Shown piece by piece: positions 15,457-22,632 of a stretch of 64,000 nt of DNA; the first letter of the stretch is position 1; each line of letters begins with the position of its first letter. This DNA comes from CAYLRU01 sp964386565 (GTDB lineage: Bacteria > Desulfobacterota > Desulfobacteria > Desulfobacterales > UBA5616), in the NCBI GenBank assembly GCA_964386565.1, contig CAYLRU010000002.1:1-64000 (forward strand). The letters run 5' to 3'. A program made the translations under genes and the position numbers. The notes under the pieces are model-generated. The model had not been told where the DNA came from. It saw nothing but the letters and a program-made list of their open reading frames with translations, and searched no databases.

Positions 15457-16734
15457 CTACTCAACAGGCTCAACCTCGATTATAAGGTTCTCCACCTTCT
15501 TCACCCTGACCCGCGTGCCCGCTTCAACCGGCTTTGCAGATACGGCATTCCAGATTTCTCCATGGACAAATACCTTGCCCTCGGGTGAAAGGGGCTTTTT
15601 TACAACACCGATCTCTCCTATAAGCCCGTTGCTGCCTGTTCTGGGCCTCGAGATCTGGGTCTTGAACACCAGTCCGGCCACCACCACGAAAAAGCCGGAT
15701 ATCAGGGTTAATGTCGGCAACATCACCTGCCATGAAACCCGCATACCCGGGCTGTCGCTGTCGAACAACATCAGGGAGCCCAGCAGAAAACTGGTGACCC
15801 CGGCAACGCTTAAAAGGCCGTAGCTGGCCACTTTCATCTCCATGATAAAGAAAATGATCGCCAGAACGATCAACAGGATCCCCGCATAATTCACCGGCAG
15901 GGTCTGGAACGCAAAAAAGGCCAGAATGATGGAGATACCGCCGATAACACCCGGAAAGATCGTACCGGGATGGGACAACTCAAAATACAGACCAGCCAGT
16001 CCCAGCATCATGAGCATGTAAGCGATGTTGGGATCGCTGATGGTTTTTAAAATCTTCGTCCTCAGACCTTCCTCGATGACCTTTTTAACGGCACCGTCGA
16101 GTTTCAGAATTCCCTTGTCACCGAGGTCCATCCCGTTTATCTGCCGAATCAAATCATCGACATCATCGGCCACCACATCGATGATCTTTTCTTTCAGTGC
16201 CTCGGTCTCCGTGACCGAAACACTCTCACGGATGGCGCTTTCAACCCACTGGGCGTTTCTCCCTCTTTTTTCCGCCACACTCCGGGCATGGGCGACCATG
16301 TCGTTGACGATCTTTTCCCCCATGGTCTTACCGATTTTCTCCCCACCCGCCCCCACCGGATGAGCCGCGCCGATATTCGTTCCCGGCGCCATGGCGGCGA
16401 TATCCGCGGCCATGGTGATCATCACGCCTGCGGAAGCGGCCCTGGCCCCGCTGGGCGATACATAAACCACCACCGGAACCGGGCTCCCCAATATACTCAT
16501 CACGATATCCCTCATGGACTCGGCCAACCCGCCGGGGGTGTCCAACTGGATAATCAGGCAGGCGGCATTTTTTCTTGAAGCCGTTTTCACGCCGTTTTCT
16601 ATAAAATCGGCCACACCCGGACTGATCGCATCGGACACGGTGAGAATATAAATCTCATTGGACCGGGCCCAGACGAATCCCGGGGAAAACGCCCAGAACA
16701 GTATCAGAAAAGCAAGCAGGTGTTTAAATCGCAT
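15457..16734 (-). CDS. NfeD1-type membrane serine protease
   Basis: The 425-aa protein starts at ATG 16734 with a good ribosome binding site (AAGGTG). It has a signal-like helix (LLAFLILFWAFSPGFVWA), then a ClpP-class (SppA-like) protease domain in the periplasm with catalytic serine in ARAASAG and a candidate lysine in the EKIVNDMV region. Four or so membrane helices follow (about 255-345), and a C-terminal OB-fold NfeD domain. Archaeal homologues cleave the hydrophobic C-terminus of their slipin partner, and a slipin gene follows here. Confidence 0.9.
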   Translation of the reverse strand: MRFKHLLAFLILFWAFSPGFVWARSNEIYILTVSDAISPGVADFIENGVKTASRKNAACLIIQLDTPGGLAESMRDIVMSILGSPVPVVVYVSPSGARAASAGVMITMAADIAAMAPGTNIGAAHPVGAGGEKIGKTMGEKIVNDMVAHARSVAEKRGRNAQWVESAIRESVSVTETEALKEKIIDVVADDVDDLIRQINGMDLGDKGILKLDGAVKKVIEEGLRTKILKTISDPNIAYMLMMLGLAGLYFELSHPGTIFPGVIGGISIILAFFAFQTLPVNYAGILLIVLAIIFFIMEMKVASYGLLSVAGVTSFLLGSLMLFDSDSPGMRVSWQVMLPTLTLISGFFVVVAGLVFKTQISRPRTGSNGLIGEIGVVKKPLSPEGKVFVHGEIWNAVSAKPVEAGTRVRVKKVENLIIEVEPVE

Positions 16735-16809
16735 TTTATTCACCTTTTCCCACCCGGATATATATATCATAAACCGGGAAATTGATTAGAATCGGTTTCA
16801 AAACCGCTT

Positions 16810-17508
16810 CTAAAGTCCCATTTTCTTCATCAACAGCTTCATATCCTCCCATACATCCCGCTTTTTTTCCGGATTTCTGAGTAGATAAGAGGGGTGATAC
16901 GTCGGCAGCAACCTGATACCGTCAAGCGTGTAAAACCGGCCTCTGAGTTGGGATATGGGTTTCCGGATCCCCAACAGGGTTTGGGCGGCCACAGCGCCCA
17001 GCGCACAGATAAAATCCGGTTTAATCGCCTCAATCTGTCTTTTTAAAAACGGAAAACATGCTGAAATCTCCTCCGGCTCCGGATTCCTGTTGGCCGGCGG
17101 CCTGCACTTGACAATATTGCAGATATACACCTCATCCCGGGAGAGTTTTATGGATTCTATAATCCTGGTCAACAGTTGCCCGGCAGCCCCGACAAACGGC
17201 TTGCCGGTTCTGTCCTCCTCATTTCCGGGCCCCTCGCCGACAAAGACAAGAACAGCGTTTTCATTGCCTTCGCCAAAGACGATATGCCTGCGATTATCCC
17301 CAAGCCTGCACCGCCTGCAATCCTTCAAATCCTGCCGGATGTTGTCCAACCCCGTGCAAACCGGCTTTTCTTTTCTTCCCAGGATTTTGAGTGTTTCCAA
17401 GGTGTTCTCAGTACACGAAAAGCCGTGACACCCCATGTCTCTAAGGTATTCCAGATAGTTGCCCACGTCCCCGAGGACGGACGACACGGTTGCAGCGGAA
17501 TCTTTCAT
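16810..17508 (-). CDS. udg: Uracil-DNA glycosylase, family 4/5 type with Fe-S cluster
   Basis: It removes uracil from DNA. After an about 55-residue N-terminal extension, the 232-aa protein has the family 4 motifs: CRRCRLG supplying two cluster cysteines, GEGPGNEEDRTGKPFVG (motif A), KCRPPANRNPEPEEISAC with the other two cysteines, and PTYHPSYLLRNP (motif B). The enzyme is common in anaerobes and thermophiles. It lies between coaBC and nfeD. Confidence 0.93.
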   Translation of the reverse strand: MKDSAATVSSVLGDVGNYLEYLRDMGCHGFSCTENTLETLKILGRKEKPVCTGLDNIRQDLKDCRRCRLGDNRRHIVFGEGNENAVLVFVGEGPGNEEDRTGKPFVGAAGQLLTRIIESIKLSRDEVYICNIVKCRPPANRNPEPEEISACFPFLKRQIEAIKPDFICALGAVAAQTLLGIRKPISQLRGRFYTLDGIRLLPTYHPSYLLRNPEKKRDVWEDMKLLMKKMGL

Positions 17509-17550
17509 GATTTTTTCCGGTCGAAAGCCATCCGGCTATGAACAAAGGCT

Positions 17551-17585
17551 TTCACCCTTAACCTTTCAACTTTGAACTTCATCCT
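17551..17585. repeat. Heptad-repeat run overlapping coaBC stop
   Basis: Five phased 7-bp units such as TTCACCC, TTAACCT and TTCAACT. The coaBC stop codon at 17566 lies within the run, so part of the repeat is translated as the CoaBC C-terminus. Confidence 0.6.
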
Positions 17586-18795
17586 TTCCCTTTCCACCTG
17601 CCATCATATCCCGAACCCGGTCCAGCAGGATATGGGCGACGTCATTCTTTCCCATGACAGGCAGCGATTCCCTGCGCCCGTCTCTGAAAAACAAGGTCAC
17701 CTTGTTGGTATCGGTCTGAAAACCGGAATCCGGGATGTTCACCAGATTTCCGACAATCATGTCGAGGTTTTTTTCCTCCAGCTTCTGGCCGGCGTGCTTC
17801 TCCAGTGATTCGGTTTCCGCGGCAAATCCCACGAGAATCCGGTCTGACTTGTTCTTCCCCAGTTCTCTTAAAATATCCATGTTTTTGGTCAACTCCAGGG
17901 TCATTTCCTCATTGACCTTTTTGATCTTCTGAACGGCCATGGACTTTGGGCGGTAATCCGAAACCGCAGCCGTCTTGATAATAATCTCGGCATCCCGCAT
18001 CCTGTCGAATACGGCTTCGGCCATTTCAGCGGCGGTATTTACATAAATGACGTCCGTATTGTAGGGTCGGGGCACATTGACCGGACCGGACACAAGGGTC
18101 ACGACGGCACCGCGATGCTCAGCAGCCCTGGCGATTGCGTATCCCATTTTTCCGGAAGACGGATTACTGATGAACCGAACGGGATCAATGGGCTCCCGGG
18201 TGGGACCTGCCGAAATCAGGACTTTTTTTCCTTCAAAATCCTTTGGCGACAGGCAGGCGATGAGCCTGTCCAAAATGACCTCGGGTTCCGGCAGACGGCC
18301 CGGTCCATGGGCGCCGCATGCCAAGTCACCGGCATCCGGCTGGATCACGGTTAATCCGTCTTTTTCCAGCAGTGCCAGGTTCCGCTGCACCGGAGGGCTT
18401 AAATACATATTGGTATTCATGGAAGGGCAGATCAGCATCGGGGCGGTCACGGCCAATACAAACGTGCTGAGCGCATCATCAGCAATACCGTTGGCCATTT
18501 TACCGATAATATTGGCCGTTGCCGGTGCGATAATGACCGCGTGGGCTTCTTCAGCCCACTTAATATGTCCGATAGCAGCATCGTCATGGTGTTCAAAAAG
18601 ATCCGAGCAGACCGGTCGGCCGGACAATGCCTCAAACGTACCGGGACCCACAAACCACTTTGCATTATCGGTCATCAGGACCCTGACGTCGGCTCCTGAT
18701 TTGGTCAGCAGCCTTAACAGTTCAACACTCTTATAGGCTGCGATACCGCCGCAGACTCCCAATACGATATGTTTGTTTTTTAACATCGTCGTCAT
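17566..18795 (-). CDS. coaBC: Bifunctional phosphopantothenoylcysteine decarboxylase/synthase
   Basis: It performs two steps of CoA synthesis: coupling cysteine to 4'-phosphopantothenate (CoaB, CTP-dependent) and decarboxylation (CoaC, FMN). The 409-aa protein has CoaC at the N-terminus with His77, the PSMNTNM clamp (124-130) and catalytic Cys160 in ACGAHGPGRLPEPE. CoaB follows with SAGPTREPID and Asn211 in ISNPSSGKMG. The start at 18795 has GAGGAG ten bases upstream. The frame is open to 18909 but would overlap the upstream lipoprotein gene. Confidence 0.95.
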   Translation of the reverse strand: MTTMLKNKHIVLGVCGGIAAYKSVELLRLLTKSGADVRVLMTDNAKWFVGPGTFEALSGRPVCSDLFEHHDDAAIGHIKWAEEAHAVIIAPATANIIGKMANGIADDALSTFVLAVTAPMLICPSMNTNMYLSPPVQRNLALLEKDGLTVIQPDAGDLACGAHGPGRLPEPEVILDRLIACLSPKDFEGKKVLISAGPTREPIDPVRFISNPSSGKMGYAIARAAEHRGAVVTLVSGPVNVPRPYNTDVIYVNTAAEMAEAVFDRMRDAEIIIKTAAVSDYRPKSMAVQKIKKVNEEMTLELTKNMDILRELGKNKSDRILVGFAAETESLEKHAGQKLEEKNLDMIVGNLVNIPDSGFQTDTNKVTLFFRDGRRESLPVMGKNDVAHILLDRVRDMMAGGKGKDEVQS

Positions 18796-18835
18796 AAACA
18801 GGCATCTCCTCACATAAAAAAACAGGCAGGCCCTT

Positions 18836-19333
18836 CTATTTGTAAAGTCCTGGTAATTCCCCCTCAGCCGTGGGTGCCACGCCGATTTCGACATGCGTAC
18901 TAAAATCACCCGCGCTGATGCTGATCACACACCACCGGCGGGCCTTTTTGAAAAGCAAGAATGTGCTGGTCCTGGGTGATTTAAATATGGAGATGGCTTC
19001 CCAGTTATCCTTGGCCATATTGGTTTGAAAAAAAGAAATCAGCACATTGCGATTTATCCGTCCTTCAAAGACCAGGATGCCGGTGGCGAATCCCGAGGTT
19101 TGAACCACGTAGGTGGACTTGTCATCCACTTTTAGTTCACCGGGAATCAGAATATCCGAAAAATCATAATATCTCGGAGCATTTTTATTTTTTCCCGGCG
19201 AAGTGGAAAGGGATGAAGATCCGGATGTCCCCATGACCTGTGAACCGGCACAGCCTGAAACCAGGAAACACCCCCCCACAAACACCATCATGATCGCCGC
19301 CATCCGCATCTTCTTTCTATAACCGTATCCCAT
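18836..19333 (-). CDS. Lipoprotein of unknown function
   Basis: The 165-aa product has basic residues (GYRKKMRM), a hydrophobic core and lipobox LVSGC, so it is an exported lipoprotein. A Ser/Gly-rich linker precedes a compact domain (about 50-150) with alternating strands and the phrase DNWEAISIFKSPRTSTFLLFKK. This looks like small lipoprotein domains that recur in Desulfobacterota operons, but I cannot name the family. AGGAGG lies 7 bases before the ATG. It is between the TPR-like gene and coaBC. Confidence 0.75.
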   Translation of the reverse strand: MGYGYRKKMRMAAIMMVFVGGCFLVSGCAGSQVMGTSGSSSLSTSPGKNKNAPRYYDFSDILIPGELKVDDKSTYVVQTSGFATGILVFEGRINRNVLISFFQTNMAKDNWEAISIFKSPRTSTFLLFKKARRWCVISISAGDFSTHVEIGVAPTAEGELPGLYK

Positions 19334-19353
19334 GAATTCCTCCTTTTTTTAAA

Positions 19354-19381
19354 GACCCGTTCACTGTTCACCGTTTACGAT
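19354..19381. repeat. Heptad-repeat run (four units)
   Basis: Phased units including TCACTGT and TCACCGT overlap the stop codon of the downstream small gene, as seen at coaBC. Confidence 0.6.
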
Positions 19382-19639
19382 CCTGTAATATTTTCGATGA
19401 TAGTCAAAGACAAGGCGGAGCCATTGCTCATAAAGCGGTCCCAGGTCTTTTCCCGGTTTCCTGCCCCCCTCCCCCTGCCGCATCTGTTGTCTGATACAGG
19501 CCAATTCGGCGGCCAGATCGTCCCGACAGGGTTCCTGCTGCAGGAGAAACAGGTAAATCTCCGCCGCTTTTTCCAACTGCCCCTGGGCTTCAAAAATCCG
19601 GGCCATGGTTTTCGTCTTGAACACCGTATCAAGGGTCAT
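19361..19639 (-). CDS. Small TPR-like protein downstream of ftsB
   Basis: The 92-aa protein has a single TPR-like helix pair (TMARIFEAQGQLEKAAEIYLFLLQQEP, roughly 11-37) and a basic C-terminal part ending in FDYHRKYYRIVN. Its start overlaps the ftsB-like stop by 4 bp, so the two are translationally coupled, and a role near cell division or envelope assembly is possible. The family is not recognised. The last codons lie in a 7-bp repeat run. Confidence 0.65.
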   Translation of the reverse strand: MTLDTVFKTKTMARIFEAQGQLEKAAEIYLFLLQQEPCRDDLAAELACIRQQMRQGEGGRKPGKDLGPLYEQWLRLVFDYHRKYYRIVNGEQ

Positions 19640-19935
19640 TTCGGTTTATCCTTGGGTTCATCGATCTTAACCACCATTTCTTCTTTTTTTACCATGCCCA
19701 GTTCCTGCCGGGCAACGTTTTCGATATATTCCAGATCATTTTTCAGTCTGTCGATTTCATGGTAGAGAACCACGTTTTCATGCTCAAGCTGCCGGTTCCG
19801 TTCAATTAATCGCTCTTTTTCCATTTGAAGTGACTGCAGATCAAAATACCCGTTATCACTGAACAGAATAAACAAAAGCATGAAAAACATCAATAACATT
19901 GCCGCCCAAATCCATATTTTTTCTTTTGAACTCAA
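19636..19935 (-). CDS. FtsB/DivIC-type septum formation initiator
   Basis: The 99-aa protein has a short cytoplasmic head, one membrane helix (about 8-27) and a periplasmic coiled coil (EKERLIERNRQLEHENVVLYHEIDRL) ending in the family-typical ENVARQELGMVKKEE. FtsB/DivIC proteins bridge FtsL and FtsQ in the divisome. It follows murJ by 17 bp, in keeping with a cell wall and division role. Confidence 0.87.
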   Translation of the reverse strand: MSSKEKIWIWAAMLLMFFMLLFILFSDNGYFDLQSLQMEKERLIERNRQLEHENVVLYHEIDRLKNDLEYIENVARQELGMVKKEEMVVKIDEPKDKPK

Positions 19936-19952
19936 ATTGTTGCCATCCTGTA

Positions 19953-21500
19953 TCAGCGTCTTTTAAATATCATTTTAAATTCCGGATGTCTCACAAGGCG
20001 GGAACAGGTGCCGTAAGCGGCAACACCGGCAGCAATGCAGACCGGCACGCCCCATGCGAGCCTTAGCCAAGATCCGGTTTCAGGCAAAATAATCTTCGTC
20101 GAAATGACGTGCACCACTATCACCATCATCAGTGTACAAAAAACGGTTTTGCCCACGGATATCATGATAGGCCCCATCGCCACGGGGCCGATCTTCCGTC
20201 GGACATGCCGGAAAAGCAACCCGAAATGGACCATGGAGGCAAGTGATGTGGCCAGTGCCACACCGTTCGGTCCCATGGGCATCATGAGAATGATGCCGAA
20301 AACGATATTGATCAATATGGTCAAAACAGCCGTCCGGGCCGGTGTGCCCGTATCTTCAACCGCATGAAAAGCCGAAACCACGATACGGACTCCCGAAAAC
20401 GCCCAGATTCCCATACCGTAGTACATCAGTGCTTCCGCTGTAAACCGCGCAGCCACGGCATCAAATTGCCCCCTCTGATACAGAAGATCGACGATGGGAT
20501 GACGCAACACGATCAGGCCGGCCATTGACGGTAATACAATGAAAGCCACCATCCTTAAGGCATACGAAAATGTCTCGCACACCGCCGCCCTGTCTCCCGT
20601 CATCGCCTGCCGCGACAACACCGGCAGTATGGCCGTGGATACGGCCACGGCAAAAATTCCCAGGGGAAACTGAACCACCCGGTCCGCATAGTACAAATAG
20701 GAAACACCGCCCTCCGGCAAAAACGACGCCAGAAAAGTCCCGACAAAGACATTCACCTGATAGACGGCGGCCCCGAATATCATGGGCAGCATCGACATGC
20801 CCGCCTTTTTAATACCCGGATGGTAAAACGCCATGCGCCTGAACGGGCTGATTCCCTTTTTTATCAAAAACGGAACCTGCAATGCAAGCTGTAATACCCC
20901 GCCGACAACAACGCCAAGAGCAAGCCCCGTTATGGGTTCGTCCATATGGGGTGAAATCCACAGCATGGACCCGATCATGGTGATATTCAATAATACCGGG
21001 GCCAGGGCAGGGGCAGCAAAGTGACCGAGAACATTCAGAAAACCCATGCAAATGGCCACCATGCCGACAAAAAAAACATAGGGGAACATGATGCGCATCA
21101 GCATAGCGGTCAAAGACAGCTTTTCTACAGACGCCAGGAATCCGGGCGCCATCAAGGCCACGATCGCCGGTGACGCCGCCATCATCGCCAGTACTGCCAG
21201 AACCAGCACAACCGATATGAGTCTGAAGGCAGAACCGGCAAATTCAAACGCATCAGCCCGATTCTTCTTCACCATTATTTCCGTAAATACGGACACAAAT
21301 GGCGCACTCAGGGTGCCTTCAACAAAAAGCCGGCGAAAAAAATCGGGGATCCTGAACGCCACAAAAAAAGCATCCGAAAGAAAGCCGGCACCGAAAAACC
21401 AGGCTATGCAAACATCCCGGATAAAGCCCAGCAACCGGCTTACCAGGGTTAATGCACCGACCACGCCTGCGGCTTTTTTTACGTGCATCTTATCCGACAT
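19953..21500 (-). CDS. murJ: Lipid II flippase MurJ
   Basis: MurJ moves lipid II across the inner membrane for peptidoglycan synthesis. The 515-aa protein has about 14 hydrophobic helices and the MviN hallmarks: the N-terminal SRLLGFIRDV, SDAFFVAFRIPDFFRRLFVEG, and FAVAVSTAILPVLSR in the second half. Length is normal. It heads the long minus-strand run and is divergent from rpsT. Confidence 0.94.
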   Translation of the reverse strand: MSDKMHVKKAAGVVGALTLVSRLLGFIRDVCIAWFFGAGFLSDAFFVAFRIPDFFRRLFVEGTLSAPFVSVFTEIMVKKNRADAFEFAGSAFRLISVVLVLAVLAMMAASPAIVALMAPGFLASVEKLSLTAMLMRIMFPYVFFVGMVAICMGFLNVLGHFAAPALAPVLLNITMIGSMLWISPHMDEPITGLALGVVVGGVLQLALQVPFLIKKGISPFRRMAFYHPGIKKAGMSMLPMIFGAAVYQVNVFVGTFLASFLPEGGVSYLYYADRVVQFPLGIFAVAVSTAILPVLSRQAMTGDRAAVCETFSYALRMVAFIVLPSMAGLIVLRHPIVDLLYQRGQFDAVAARFTAEALMYYGMGIWAFSGVRIVVSAFHAVEDTGTPARTAVLTILINIVFGIILMMPMGPNGVALATSLASMVHFGLLFRHVRRKIGPVAMGPIMISVGKTVFCTLMMVIVVHVISTKIILPETGSWLRLAWGVPVCIAAGVAAYGTCSRLVRHPEFKMIFKRR

Positions 21501-21518
21501 TCAAGATCACAAAATTCC

Positions 21519-21545
21519 TTGACAAGGTCATTCCAAGCATATAAA
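21519..21545 (+). promoter_or_regulatory. Candidate promoter of rpsT
   Basis: Perfect TTGACA at 21519-21524 and TATAAA at 21540-21545, 15 bases apart, in the gap between murJ and rpsT. This predicts a leader of about 75 nt. Confidence 0.5.
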
Positions 21546-21628
21546 CATGGGTGGTTAAAATAAAGAGTCCCCCCCATAAAGGTAAATGGCGGGAGATCCG
21601 ATTTACGATATGAAAGGAGTTTATCAAT

Positions 21629-21895
21629 TTGGCTAATCACAAGTCTGCAGTGAAACGTGCGCGCCAGAACGAAATTCGGCGGATGCGAAACAAGGCGGTT
21701 AAAACCAATGTTAAAACCGTGGTGAAAGACGTCCGTCTTTCAATTAGTGAAAATGCCCCGGAAGCGGCTTTACAAAAGCTTGACACCGCCAAATCCGTTA
21801 TCAGTAAAGCGGCCAAAAAAGGAGTCATTCATAAAAAAACCGCAGCGCGCAAAATATCCCGTTTGGCAAAAAGCATTACTAAAATAACGACCTGA
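21629..21895 (+). CDS. rpsT: 30S ribosomal protein S20
   Basis: The 88-aa basic protein begins MANHKSAVKRARQNE and ends with the conserved HKKTAARKISRLAK, both typical of S20. The start codon is TTG, set by AAAGGAG nine bases upstream. E. coli rpsT also starts with a rare UUG, which is needed there for autogenous translational control, so similar regulation is plausible here. The gene is alone on its strand between murJ and lptE. Confidence 0.96.
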   Translation: MANHKSAVKRARQNEIRRMRNKAVKTNVKTVVKDVRLSISENAPEAALQKLDTAKSVISKAAKKGVIHKKTAARKISRLAKSITKITT

Positions 21896-22009
21896 CACCG
21901 ACTTTAACAAATAACCTGGTTTTAGAGAAAACGTGCTGTTCCTGAAGATCCCCCACAGTCCGGTTGAGCCCGGGAAACGGGTTTGCCGGTGCGGCCTAAC
22001 CGGGTTTTC

Positions 22010-22561
22010 TCAGCGCTTCCATGTCAGTATCTGGTAAATATCCCGGGCCGTTTTCACTGATATTTTCGAAACGGCCGCCCGCCTGTTCAGTTCTGTTTCA
22101 CGCTTATCCGGCGATACGCTGTAGGTTTCACTTCTTCTCATATTCGTCTTTGACCACAATACCGTGCCGTCCTTGTCTTCGAATATGATATCCACCACCA
22201 CGGCGACACGACGCTCGAGCGGAATATAACTTCCCCGGCGGGACACGGTATCGATTTTCATGTTTTTTATAACCCCCTTAAACACCCCCTGGGCACGATT
22301 TGGGGGGACAACCGACACCCTGCCGTCTTTTGTCAGCTCGTCAATCAAATCGTTGGTAAAGATGCTTTCCATCCCGATCTCGGATGTACGGTTTTCAAAC
22401 ATCAAAACACTGATCCGCCGGATTCCAAAAGGCGGCGTATCTCCGCCTGAAAACCGATACGCACAGGACGGCATCAGAGCCGTCATCATCAGCGCAACAA
22501 CCCGTATCACCCACCTTGTCTGACTTGCTTTTCTCAAACGTTTCCCCCTCTGCTCATCCAA
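22010..22561 (-). CDS. lptE: LPS-assembly lipoprotein LptE
   Basis: LptE plugs the LptD barrel that inserts LPS in the outer membrane. The 183-aa protein has a signal peptide with lipobox PSC followed directly by AYRFSGG, then the LptE pattern: ISVLMFENRTSE, FTNDLIDEL, GVIKNMKID, and NRRAAVSKISVKTARDIY at the end. It follows leuS, its usual neighbour in proteobacteria, and shows that the organism makes an LPS outer membrane. Confidence 0.9.
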   Translation of the reverse strand: MDEQRGKRLRKASQTRWVIRVVALMMTALMPSCAYRFSGGDTPPFGIRRISVLMFENRTSEIGMESIFTNDLIDELTKDGRVSVVPPNRAQGVFKGVIKNMKIDTVSRRGSYIPLERRVAVVVDIIFEDKDGTVLWSKTNMRRSETYSVSPDKRETELNRRAAVSKISVKTARDIYQILTWKR

Positions 22562-22590
22562 GCCTTGACATCATCTTATGTTTTTCCTGC

Positions 22591-22618
22591 TCACTGTCCA
22601 CCGTCCACCGTTCTCCGT
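22591..22618. repeat. Heptad-repeat spacer (four units)
   Basis: Four phased 7-bp units: TCACTGT, CCACCGT twice, and TCTCCGT, in the leuS-lptE spacer. Confidence 0.7.
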
Positions 22619-22632
22619 TTTGGAAACCATTT

